A DNA stretch of 54,341 nucleotides, taken from assembly GCA_018384055.1 (NCBI GenBank), contig JAHAZL010000043.1, forward strand, positions 1 through 54,341, written 5' to 3'. Origin of the DNA: Treponema sp. GTDB lineage: Bacteria > Spirochaetota > Spirochaetia > Treponematales > Treponemataceae. This document shows positions 26,884 through 34,671 of the stretch, piece by piece. The position numbers were made by a program, and so were the translations under genes. Positions within the stretch are counted from its first letter, which is position 1. Each line of letters starts with the position of its first letter. Below the pieces are notes generated by a model. The model saw nothing but the letters and a program-made list of their open reading frames with translations. It did no database searches and was not told where the DNA came from.

Positions 26884-27767
26884 TTCTGCGTGTAGAATAT
26901 TTCTGCGTAGTCAGGCTTTTCTGCAAGAAGTTTCTCGCGGAATTTTTTAAGATCCTGCCATGCCGGAGCTTTCAATCTTTCATCGCGAAGGAGGGCACTT
27001 GGATGGTATGTCGCCATAAGCGGAATTTTTTCATTTCCAAACTGAAATTCCAGCCATTGTCCGCGAAGGGAATTTATTCCAGTGTTTGTTTTGAGAAGGT
27101 TTTGAACGGCAGTCCTTCCCATGGCAAGAATGAACTTTGGCTTGAGAAGGTGAATCTGTGCCTGGAGATATCCTGCACAGGCGGATGCTTCGTCTGGCAT
27201 TGGAGTCCTGTTCATTGGGGGACGGCACTTTACGATGTTGGCAATGTAGCAGTTTGTTGTGCGGCTGAGGGCTATGGCGGCAAGCATCTTGTCCAGAAGC
27301 TGACCTGCTTTACCCACAAATGGTCTTCCGCTTTTGTCTTCGTCTTCTCCAGGTCCTTCCCCGATGACCATTACATAAGGATGTTCAACACCTTCTCCGG
27401 GAACCGTATTTGTCCTTGTATTTGCAAGTACGCAGTTGCGGCAGACTGAAATTCTTTCGTAAATTGATTCAAGGGTTATGCCGCCGTTGATTTCTTTCTT
27501 TGGCTCAGGTTGAGATTTTGACTCTGAAGAAACCGGTTGAGCAGGCATGCTGCTTTCGGTTTTTACAGGAGGCTTGGAAAATTTTTCCTTCTCTTCTGTA
27601 GTTTCAACTTCCAGTTCTGCCTTTGACTGTGCCGGTTCCACGAATTCGATTACATCGTCGTCGAATGCTGCATTGTCTCCCTGAAACTTAGGGGACTTGT
27701 ATCCGTAAACCCAGCAGGAGGACAGCTTAAGGAGATTGTATATGGTTTCTTTTTCGTCTGATGTCAT
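26880..27767 (-). CDS. family 4 uracil-DNA glycosylase with long N-terminal extension
   Basis: This enzyme removes uracil from DNA. The catalytic part (about 105-295) has the four iron-sulfur cysteines of family 4 (C109, C112, C181, C197), motif GEGPGED (136-142) and the HPSAL motif (255-259). Before it is an extension of about 100 residues. The first 45 are partly ordered (SSCWVYGY, then an acidic patch) and the rest is a Lys/Glu/Pro/Ser-rich linker. The start at 27767 overlaps a 30-codon glycosyltransferase-like ORF by four bases and has no clear ribosome site of its own, so coupling is likely. The downstream priA start overlaps its stop. Confidence 0.92.
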   Translation of the reverse strand: MTSDEKETIYNLLKLSSCWVYGYKSPKFQGDNAAFDDDVIEFVEPAQSKAELEVETTEEKEKFSKPPVKTESSMPAQPVSSESKSQPEPKKEINGGITLESIYERISVCRNCVLANTRTNTVPGEGVEHPYVMVIGEGPGEDEDKSGRPFVGKAGQLLDKMLAAIALSRTTNCYIANIVKCRPPMNRTPMPDEASACAGYLQAQIHLLKPKFILAMGRTAVQNLLKTNTGINSLRGQWLEFQFGNEKIPLMATYHPSALLRDERLKAPAWQDLKKFREKLLAEKPDYAEIFYTQK

Positions 27768-27856
27768 TTGCTAAGTTCCTCTGCAAAGGAATGTACAGAG
27801 ACGGTAAGTCCGTTAATTCTTGGGTAATAAGCATCGGTGAACATCGCTATTTTCAT
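27764..27856 (-). pseudogene. glycosyltransferase family 4 N-terminal remnant (30 codons)
   Basis: On the minus strand an ATG at 27856 opens a 30-residue frame beginning MKIAMFTDAYYPRING and ending FAEELSK, then TGA. This is the classic N-terminus of GT4-type glycosyltransferases (MKIA-x-FTD-x-Y-P-x-x-NGV), which normally run to about 400 residues. Its stop codon overlaps the udg start as ATGA. The simplest reading is that a deletion removed almost all of a glycosyltransferase gene and fused its first 30 codons to the start of udg; the stub may now serve as a translated leader. It is too short for standard ORF calling. Confidence 0.72.
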
Positions 27857-27865
27857 ACATTAATA

Positions 27866-27894
27866 ATTTTACTCTATGCTTGTTTTTTCTGCAA
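27866..27894 (-). promoter_or_regulatory. putative promoter for glycosyltransferase stub-udg-priA
   Basis: On the minus strand TTGCAG (27894-27889), a 17-base spacer and TAAAAT (27871-27866). Transcription would start only a few bases before the ATG at 27856, giving an almost leaderless message. Confidence 0.45.
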
Positions 27895-27917
27895 CAATCA
27901 TTTAAACTCCAAAAATT

Positions 27918-29645
27918 ATGAAATCTTCAATTAAAAGCATTAAAAAAAATTGGATAATAACAATTGGTTATCTATTTTTTTCAGTGTCAGTCTTTGCTAG
28001 AAGCAAGCAGGAAGTAATCCCTGCAGGACACTGGATTTTTGATAATCTTACCCGCGTGGTAATGGACAGCGGCAGGACCGACTTTGTTTTCTACGGTCCT
28101 ATGACTCTTGCCGAAATTGACTGGCACCTCAATAAGATTGACTATGAAAGCCTTTCCGAGGATGCCGTTAGGAGTTTTGACCGGATCAAGGAATACATTT
28201 CCTATGAACCAACCATCACCTTTGGAAATGACCTCCTCAGGATGGAAGGCGAACTTGAAATGAACCTTGAAGGCTACTACAAGAATGAAGAAGATGTAGA
28301 AAGGGTTTATGATCGCTACAAGCAGAAGCCATTCGTAAGGTTCCCTGCAAAAATCGTAATGAAGGATTACTTTGCCATGTCCATGGATGTTACTGTGGAA
28401 CAGACAAACGGATACCAGATCAAGCACGACAACTATACCAACGTGCCTCTTGCTCCTGATGCGGTGGACCTCAATTTCCCTCACGACTACTATTTTGCAG
28501 CAGGACATACTTTTACAGAAAAGACGGGGCTTTCCTTTGTCTTCGGAACAATGGCATCAAATTTCAATCGTTCCCTGTCAGGCAGTGTTGCACAGAGCGA
28601 GTACTTTACGGGGGCTACCAACGCAGAACTTTCAATATGGTCGGGTAATTTCCGCTACAAGATGGATGTAAGCCAGTTCAATCCGGACAGGTTCATGTAT
28701 ACTCATGAAATCGGAATGCTCCTGGGGTCAAAGTTCCAGTTTACAGCAAGGGAATCCCTCCTTGTATATTCTCCCTTTGAATTGCGTTTTATGGCTCCAT
28801 GGAACATTTACCACGGTCTCGCTGCCTGGAAAGACTATGAGACTCGCCGTGAAGGTGGGGAAAGCAATGTCTGCGACTACATGTGCCTCAAGCTGGACTA
28901 TGCACCGGTAAAGAACGCAAGGCTTTACGGGGTATTTGCAATGGACCAGTTCCAGATGCCTAATGAAGCAAACGATCCTGAAGACTGTACTCCGCGCGGC
29001 TTCGGTTTCCAGGCTGGTACAGAAGTATTCGTTCCTTTTGGCGAAGGTGCATTCCATTTGTGGCTTGAAGGAACCTATACGGATCCATACATGTACATAA
29101 AAGCAAGCCCTAATTGGTCTCTTGTAAGGTACTATCAGGATCTTATGGGTCCAATGCAGGATGACTTCTATACTGAATGGTACGGTACTCCATGGGGACC
29201 TGATACTGTGGGTGGAGAAATCGCCATAGGCTATGAAAATGCAGGCAAATGGTCCCTTACGGTGGACTATCTTTTTAAAGCCTGTGGAGAGTACAGTGGT
29301 AACAAGGTATTCCGCAACCTGGACTGGAACTGGAAAAACCGGGACAAGTCAAAGAAGGATCAGGAGATATATGACAAATGGGTATATCCTTCCAAAGACA
29401 ATGACGGTAAGAAGGATTCTACGGGAAAGTCGGATGACGCCAAGAACAGGCAGAACTATAAGACTCCTCACGGAACAGTAGAATATGTAAACCGTGTTGC
29501 AATCAAGGGAACCGTGAACGTTTCAAAGACTTTTTCGTTCATGATTCAGCCGGCCTTTACCTATGTATCCAACAGCGGAAATGTTGACGGCAAGACTGAA
29601 AAGGGATTTGAAATCGCCGTATCAGTTTCAAAAAAGTTCTTTTAA
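27918..29645 (+). CDS. putative outer-membrane beta-barrel protein (first of pair)
   Basis: This 575-residue protein has a signal peptide with cleavage expected after VFA (about residue 27). Next is a short helical region (about 35-95; MTLAEIDWHLNKID), then a long series of amphipathic beta strands rich in Tyr, Trp and Phe, ending in SVSKKFF with a C-terminal aromatic as barrel proteins often do. The layout recalls Wzi-like capsule-assembly barrels (for example FMAPWNIYHGLAAWKDYE), but I am not certain. No Shine-Dalgarno is obvious. The next gene has the same architecture and follows after 23 bases, so they are likely a functional pair. Confidence 0.72.
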   Translation: MKSSIKSIKKNWIITIGYLFFSVSVFARSKQEVIPAGHWIFDNLTRVVMDSGRTDFVFYGPMTLAEIDWHLNKIDYESLSEDAVRSFDRIKEYISYEPTITFGNDLLRMEGELEMNLEGYYKNEEDVERVYDRYKQKPFVRFPAKIVMKDYFAMSMDVTVEQTNGYQIKHDNYTNVPLAPDAVDLNFPHDYYFAAGHTFTEKTGLSFVFGTMASNFNRSLSGSVAQSEYFTGATNAELSIWSGNFRYKMDVSQFNPDRFMYTHEIGMLLGSKFQFTARESLLVYSPFELRFMAPWNIYHGLAAWKDYETRREGGESNVCDYMCLKLDYAPVKNARLYGVFAMDQFQMPNEANDPEDCTPRGFGFQAGTEVFVPFGEGAFHLWLEGTYTDPYMYIKASPNWSLVRYYQDLMGPMQDDFYTEWYGTPWGPDTVGGEIAIGYENAGKWSLTVDYLFKACGEYSGNKVFRNLDWNWKNRDKSKKDQEIYDKWVYPSKDNDGKKDSTGKSDDAKNRQNYKTPHGTVEYVNRVAIKGTVNVSKTFSFMIQPAFTYVSNSGNVDGKTEKGFEIAVSVSKKFF

Positions 29646-29668
29646 CGACATGGAGAAACGGAGATCGT

Positions 29669-31474
29669 ATGATTAGGAAAAATATTGCAGGCCTTTTGTG
29701 TGCCTTGTTTTGTTCGGCAGCTCTCTTTGCACAGGTTACTGCCGACCCTCAGGATGAATTCTATTCTCTTGCGCTTAACTGGCATAACCGAGGAATCGTA
29801 AAAAAGCTTCCGCCGGTAAGGCCATACCCATACCAGAATGTAAAGTCCATTTTGGAACAGGTTCTGGAAAACGGCAATGAAAGGGATAGGGAAGATGCTT
29901 CCCGTGCCTATGAACGCTTGACTGGTAAAAAACTCTATGTTTACATGGATACAGAAGGTTTCCTCAAGTATGAAAAAGAAAGCCGAGGCGGTAAATCTGA
30001 CTCTGACCTGGGAAAGAATGTATACCTTTGCCCTGGTATAGAAGGTGACCGCACCCTTTTTGAAGGGAATGACAGGGCTTCATTTGGCTACAGAATGGGT
30101 ATTACTGTGGCAAAGCATCCTGATGTTGACTACAAGCCTATGGGGGCAACACCTGCACACGATGCAATCTACGACCCTTCAAAATTTGGTCCTCTTACCA
30201 TGTACCTTGATGTAAATACTGCAGTAGGCTACGGAACAGAGAACCTTTACTTTCAGGGCGGAGTCTACAGAAATGGTTTTGGAAACTGGCTTAACGAAGG
30301 TCTTGCACTTAACGATGCCGGATTCCACAAGACAAATCTTTCCCTTACCTGGATGAGCGGCAAGATTTCCTATACACAGCAGCTTTCCATGCTGGGCTCG
30401 ACTTCTGCCTTTAACGGAGCCATTGAATCCCTTGGTGCAGGCAAAATTCTTGGATTTCATGCAATTTCCTATGAACCTGCAGAATGGTTCGATTTTTCCT
30501 TCTACGAAGCTACAGTCATTGGAAACCGCTTTGACATTTGTACTCTTCTTCCTGTTCCATACATGATTTCGGAAGAACTTACAGGTGCCGGTGACGGTGT
30601 ATTCATGGGTCTTGCCTTCAATGTAAAGCCTTTCTCCGGATTCACCTGGTCAAACGATATTATGGTTGATGATTTTCCTGTCGACGAGTTCCTCAAGGCA
30701 AATTTTGATTCAAAATATCGTCTTGCAGCAAAAACAGGGCTCATCTGGACACCGGAAGAATCTTTTGTAGAAAAGGTCGGTGTTAGTTTTGTAGCCGTAA
30801 CTCCATATACTTACAGCCACTGGGAGTATGACACTCATTCAAACAAGGCAGAAATTACACCTGATCTTAACAATTATCAGAACTACACAAACAACGGAAT
30901 CAAGATAGGGTCTCAGTATGAGCCAAATACCAGTGCCGTTGAATTTTCCCTTGATGTAAGGCCTGTAAACCGCCTCAAGATGAACTTGCACGGTTCTGTT
31001 GCAGTTCACGGAAACATAAGTGAATCCCTTACAGACGAGGAAGCAATAGAGTACCTTAAATCAGAATACGGTACCTATGCAACCGACGGCTCAGTATACC
31101 AGCATTCAATGTTCTCCAATTCCGACGGAAATCTTGGAAAGCATGTAGATACTGCCTGGAATCACCTTAATTTCATGAATCAGTCTCACCTTATGACTAC
31201 AATCAAGTTCGGAACCCAGGCTGAATACCTGATCTTCCAGAAGAATAATGGTTCAAACGTAAGCCTCAAGGGTGGCGTTGACATTGAATACATTCACAAT
31301 TACGGAGTAGGAAATGAAATGTTCCCTGGAATTGGTTTAGAAGGTTATCGTGAAGAAATAACAAAAGCTGGCAGTGAAAAGGCACTTGTTGAAAAATACC
31401 GCAAGGAATGGAAGGGCCAGCTTTGCAACAAGACAAATGTCTACTTCAACATTGGAGTTTCCATAAGGTATTAA
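29669..31474 (+). CDS. putative outer-membrane beta-barrel protein (second of pair)
   Basis: This 601-residue protein has a signal peptide ending ALFAQ (about residue 22), a helical N-terminal region (YPYQNVKSILEQVLENGNER, about 52-71), and then many aromatic beta strands ending in NIGVSIRY. The layout matches the preceding protein although the sequences are divergent. It is probably an outer-membrane protein, possibly Wzi-like; substrate unknown. A GGAG ribosome site precedes the ATG. By chance it contains ENLYFQG (191-197), the tobacco etch virus protease site, within otherwise normal barrel sequence. thiI starts one base after its stop. Confidence 0.72.
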   Translation: MIRKNIAGLLCALFCSAALFAQVTADPQDEFYSLALNWHNRGIVKKLPPVRPYPYQNVKSILEQVLENGNERDREDASRAYERLTGKKLYVYMDTEGFLKYEKESRGGKSDSDLGKNVYLCPGIEGDRTLFEGNDRASFGYRMGITVAKHPDVDYKPMGATPAHDAIYDPSKFGPLTMYLDVNTAVGYGTENLYFQGGVYRNGFGNWLNEGLALNDAGFHKTNLSLTWMSGKISYTQQLSMLGSTSAFNGAIESLGAGKILGFHAISYEPAEWFDFSFYEATVIGNRFDICTLLPVPYMISEELTGAGDGVFMGLAFNVKPFSGFTWSNDIMVDDFPVDEFLKANFDSKYRLAAKTGLIWTPEESFVEKVGVSFVAVTPYTYSHWEYDTHSNKAEITPDLNNYQNYTNNGIKIGSQYEPNTSAVEFSLDVRPVNRLKMNLHGSVAVHGNISESLTDEEAIEYLKSEYGTYATDGSVYQHSMFSNSDGNLGKHVDTAWNHLNFMNQSHLMTTIKFGTQAEYLIFQKNNGSNVSLKGGVDIEYIHNYGVGNEMFPGIGLEGYREEITKAGSEKALVEKYRKEWKGQLCNKTNVYFNIGVSIRY

Positions 31475-31475
31475 A

Positions 31476-32708
31476 ATGAAAAACAGGGTAAAGAAAGAAA
31501 TAGATTTTTCGGTTTATACAGAAACATACCTTGGAAAGGTTGGTGAACTTACCCTCAAGGGAAGCAACATAAAGACTTTTGAAAAGCAGCTGGTAAACAA
31601 CCTGCGTACAGCCCTTGAAACGGCAGATGCAAAGGTAAAGGTGCTTACGGGGCGCCTTTATGTCCACTGCACAAAGGAAAGTTGTGGTGCCGTAGAATTT
31701 GCACTGGACCACCTTCTCGGAATCACAGGCTGGGCAAAGGTTCAGAATGTTGAAAAAAACATGGATGCCATTACGGAATCAGTTAAAGTTGAAGGCCTCA
31801 AGGCAAAGGCTGCTGGTGCCAAGACTTTCAAAATCGATGCCCGCCGCGAAGACAAGGCATTCCCTTTGAATTCCTACGAAATCTGCATTCAGGCAGCGGG
31901 AGTTCTTTTTGACGACGGAACCATGGATGTTGATGTAAAGCATCCTGACTGCGTAATCAATGTAGAAGTCCGCGACAAGGCCTATGTTTACTGTGCCCAG
32001 AAAAAGACGGGCAGAGGTCTTCCTGTAGGTGTAAGCGGCAAGGGGCTCCTTTTGCTTTCAGGCGGAATCGACAGCCCTGTTGCCGGCTACAGAATGATGC
32101 GCCGCGGCATGCGTGTTGAATGCGTTTATTTCCACAGTTATCCATACACATCAGAAGAAGCTCAGAAAAAGGTTCAGGACCTTGCAAAAAGCATCGCCAT
32201 GTACGGAATGGAAACTCACCTGAATGTAGTTCCGTTTACAGAAGTGCAGATGAAAATCAAGCAGAAGGCTCCGGAAGAATACAGTACCCTTATGCTTCGC
32301 CTCTGCATGATGAAGGTTGCCAACATGATCGGAAAGCATATCGGCAGCGATGCCATCATTACGGGTGAAAGCCTTGGACAGGTTGCAAGCCAGACAAGCC
32401 AGAACCTTGCTGTTACTGAAAGTTTTGCCGAACTTCCTTTGTACCGTCCCCTCATTGGGCTTGATAAGGAAGAAATCGTTGATACAGCCCTTGAAATCGG
32501 AACCTACGCAACTTCAATTCTTCCTTACGAGGACTGCTGCGTTCTTTTCAGTCCAAAACATCCTGTTTTGCGTGCCGATGTGGAGGAATCTAGAAAAATC
32601 TATGAATCCATGGAAATCGACGATCTTGTAGCAAAGGCTTTTGAAGAACGCCAAATCATCCGATATTCTATTAGGGACGAAATTGCTTCAATGCAGGCTT
32701 CCGTCTAA
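31476..32708 (+). CDS. thiI: tRNA 4-thiouridine synthetase ThiI
   Basis: ThiI adenylates and thiolates tRNA uridine 8 and can supply sulfur for thiazole synthesis. The 410-residue protein has an N-terminal ferredoxin-like/THUMP region (1-180), the PP-loop SGGIDS (195-200), and the C-terminal segment LPYEDCCVLFSPKHP. It lacks the rhodanese domain of the E. coli enzyme, like the B. subtilis form, so sulfur transfer must use a partner not seen here. AAGG precedes the ATG. It is cotranscribed with the barrel genes upstream, an unusual neighbour set. Confidence 0.94.
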   Translation: MKNRVKKEIDFSVYTETYLGKVGELTLKGSNIKTFEKQLVNNLRTALETADAKVKVLTGRLYVHCTKESCGAVEFALDHLLGITGWAKVQNVEKNMDAITESVKVEGLKAKAAGAKTFKIDARREDKAFPLNSYEICIQAAGVLFDDGTMDVDVKHPDCVINVEVRDKAYVYCAQKKTGRGLPVGVSGKGLLLLSGGIDSPVAGYRMMRRGMRVECVYFHSYPYTSEEAQKKVQDLAKSIAMYGMETHLNVVPFTEVQMKIKQKAPEEYSTLMLRLCMMKVANMIGKHIGSDAIITGESLGQVASQTSQNLAVTESFAELPLYRPLIGLDKEEIVDTALEIGTYATSILPYEDCCVLFSPKHPVLRADVEESRKIYESMEIDDLVAKAFEERQIIRYSIRDEIASMQASV

Positions 32709-32714
32709 GGAATT

Positions 32715-33836
32715 ATGAAAAAACTTATTCTTTTGCTGTGTTTGTCTTTATTCTCTTTTTCTTTTGCCCAGGAAGAAACTCCCGTGCCGGAACTGTTGAA
32801 GGGTGTATGGATGAATTCCAGCCGCTACATTGTTTTTGACAGCGGTTATAGCAATGGAAAAGGTGCAGTTCCAATGATGGTGCTCAGGTCATTTTACAAG
32901 CGTTATGATGACCGTGCTGCAGAGCCTCATGCCTATACTGAAAAAAACAAAAGGCCTCTCAACAATGCAACCCAAAGGGATCTGCCGGAAGAAATCAGCA
33001 TAAGGTTTATTGAACTTACACCTCAACTGGCAGGTGATAAAATTGTCCTTCAGGAAGACGGTGATGAAATTTCTGCCGACGGAATATCGAGCGGAGCCTG
33101 GACCATGCAGGTTAAGTATCCTCGCGAAAAAGAAGTTTGCAATATTCCTTTTGCCGTTATCGGAAACAAGCTTTACCTTAATTTCATTGTAAAGGAAGAG
33201 GATTCAGACAAGGTTCCCAAGGGTGCTTTCCTTGACGGAAATACCATGCAGAGCGGAAATCCCTTGAACGGATACTGGCAGGACAGTGGCAATGCTTCAG
33301 GTATACTTATAAGCCGTCCATTCAATTCCAAGGAACTCATGTCCTATTACATCAATGAAAATTCTGTTTACCACATCCGCTACTGGAGGACAGACATGGA
33401 CTATGACGGCGATAAGGAAGCTGTTTTTTCCGACGGTGATGAAACCTACCGCGTTCCAAAGCATCTTCGTGTAAGCGGCCAGACCTTTACCTGCGTCAAT
33501 GGAAGGGGAACAAGAATCCGCAATATTGAAAAAAGCGAAGAACTCCCTTCTGAATATGAGTTGAACTCCATCCTTGTAAAAAAACACGGGACTGATGAAA
33601 AGGGCAATGAATTTTCCTATTCCGTTAGAACTTCAACAATTTGTGCCCTTGGAAAACCCTATCTTGAACTGGTTGATGGCAAAACCATAGAGCAGATAAT
33701 CAGGGAAGATTCTGAAAAGAAATATCCTGAACCAGAACCATTATTTCCACCTCACGGCGTACTTGATTTTGACTGGAGCATCCTGGAAGACCCTCCTGCC
33801 AACTGGAACATGCGCATGCTTGATCTTGGAAAGTAA
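32715..33836 (+). CDS. exported protein of unknown function
   Basis: This 373-residue protein has a clear signal peptide (MKKLILLLCLSLFSFSFAQ) and no later membrane segment, so it is periplasmic or surface-exposed. The mature part is of mixed composition. A segment of the type LLKGVWMNSSRYIVFDSGY near the N-terminus and a second similar one, LNGYWQDSGNASGILIS, about 170 residues later suggest two small beta-rich repeats. I know no family for it. It starts six bases after thiI and ends the operon. Confidence 0.78.
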   Translation: MKKLILLLCLSLFSFSFAQEETPVPELLKGVWMNSSRYIVFDSGYSNGKGAVPMMVLRSFYKRYDDRAAEPHAYTEKNKRPLNNATQRDLPEEISIRFIELTPQLAGDKIVLQEDGDEISADGISSGAWTMQVKYPREKEVCNIPFAVIGNKLYLNFIVKEEDSDKVPKGAFLDGNTMQSGNPLNGYWQDSGNASGILISRPFNSKELMSYYINENSVYHIRYWRTDMDYDGDKEAVFSDGDETYRVPKHLRVSGQTFTCVNGRGTRIRNIEKSEELPSEYELNSILVKKHGTDEKGNEFSYSVRTSTICALGKPYLELVDGKTIEQIIREDSEKKYPEPEPLFPPHGVLDFDWSILEDPPANWNMRMLDLGK

Positions 33837-33849
33837 TTTTCCCTTCAAA

Positions 33850-33877
33850 TTGTTTTCGGCTCTATTTACAATATAAT
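33850..33877 (+). promoter_or_regulatory. putative promoter for amber-interrupted lipoprotein gene
   Basis: TTGTTT (33850-33855), a 16-base spacer and TATAAT (33872-33877), 30 bases before the start codon at 33908. It suggests the lipoprotein gene is transcribed independently of the thiI operon. Confidence 0.55.
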
Positions 33878-33907
33878 ATAAATAGATTTTATTTTTCGGA
33901 TATTATT

Positions 33908-34381
33908 ATGTTTTTATTCAAGAAAACAATGTTTGCTCTTGCAACAGCATCACTTTTTATTTTTGCAGGCTGTTCATCATCTGATGATCTTAATGTTAAG
34001 GTAGCTGAAATCGACGCTACAATTGATGGGGTTTCTTTTAATCATAAAGCTGTTGCAAAGGTTTCCAATGAAACTGCAGAAAGCGGACAGGATTTAAAGA
34101 TTTCTGAAATTTTTTCTTCAAATGGTACATTGATTTATTCTCAGGATTTGGCTACAAAAGAAAAACTAATTGTAACCTACAGAGGAAAGACACCTAAAAC
34201 TTATAAGACAGGTGTGGCTAGTTCGGATGAAGTGGTTACAAAATTGCTAGACTATCTTGTTTCTGAAAATACAGGAAATTTATCAGCAAATGATTTTGGT
34301 TCAGTTGATGCAAACGTTACTTACTATGATGGGAAAGATTATTGGTTTTCAACATTTTGTACAATTACAATTTCAGGTTAG
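33908..34381 (+). CDS. small lipoprotein, frame continues past TAG stop
   Basis: The 157-residue product has a signal peptide ending IFAGC, with the lipidated Cys at about residue 22, followed by SSSDDLN. The rest is beta-rich and of unknown family. The TAG at 34379-34381 is followed in the same frame by 39 more sense codons up to a second TAG at 34501, with composition like the protein itself. The upstream product may therefore be a truncated version of a 196-residue protein, or readthrough may occur. It has its own promoter and is followed by an intrinsic terminator, so it is a single-gene unit. Confidence 0.75.
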   Translation: MFLFKKTMFALATASLFIFAGCSSSDDLNVKVAEIDATIDGVSFNHKAVAKVSNETAESGQDLKISEIFSSNGTLIYSQDLATKEKLIVTYRGKTPKTYKTGVASSDEVVTKLLDYLVSENTGNLSANDFGSVDANVTYYDGKDYWFSTFCTITISG

Positions 34382-34501
34382 TCTAACGGTGTAGCACTTT
34401 CTTTGATCAACGGCACTTTCAATTGCAACGTATACAAGAAAGGAGATAAAAATCAGAAGAAGGCTGTTTCAGGAACAATCTACAACGTAATAGGAATTTA
34501 G
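34382..34501 (+). pseudogene. in-frame C-terminal continuation of lipoprotein after amber codon
   Basis: Immediately after the TAG, the frame reads SNGVALSLINGTFNCNVYKK and ends SGTIYNVIGI before TAG. It has no start codon of its own and fits as the last strands of the lipoprotein. Either a recent nonsense mutation or programmed readthrough would explain it. Confidence 0.65.
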
Positions 34502-34552
34502 TAATCCAATATTCCGAATTTGTTTCAGAAACAGCATGGAATTTTTTTCATG

Positions 34553-34592
34553 ACCCGGTAGATTGCATATTGCTTATTTATCGGGTTTTTTT
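34553..34592 (+). terminator. intrinsic terminator after lipoprotein gene
   Basis: ACCCGGTA (34553-34560) and TATCGGGT (34579-34586) form an 8-base stem with one G-U pair, followed by seven T. It lies 52 bases after the second amber codon, so transcription covers the C-terminal continuation. Confidence 0.8.
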
Positions 34593-34671
34593 GTATCCGT
34601 TTTTTGCATAGTCTTTCCCCATTTTCCTTTCTGATGACGCAGCATTTCCATTTGTTGTATAATTCTCCATC

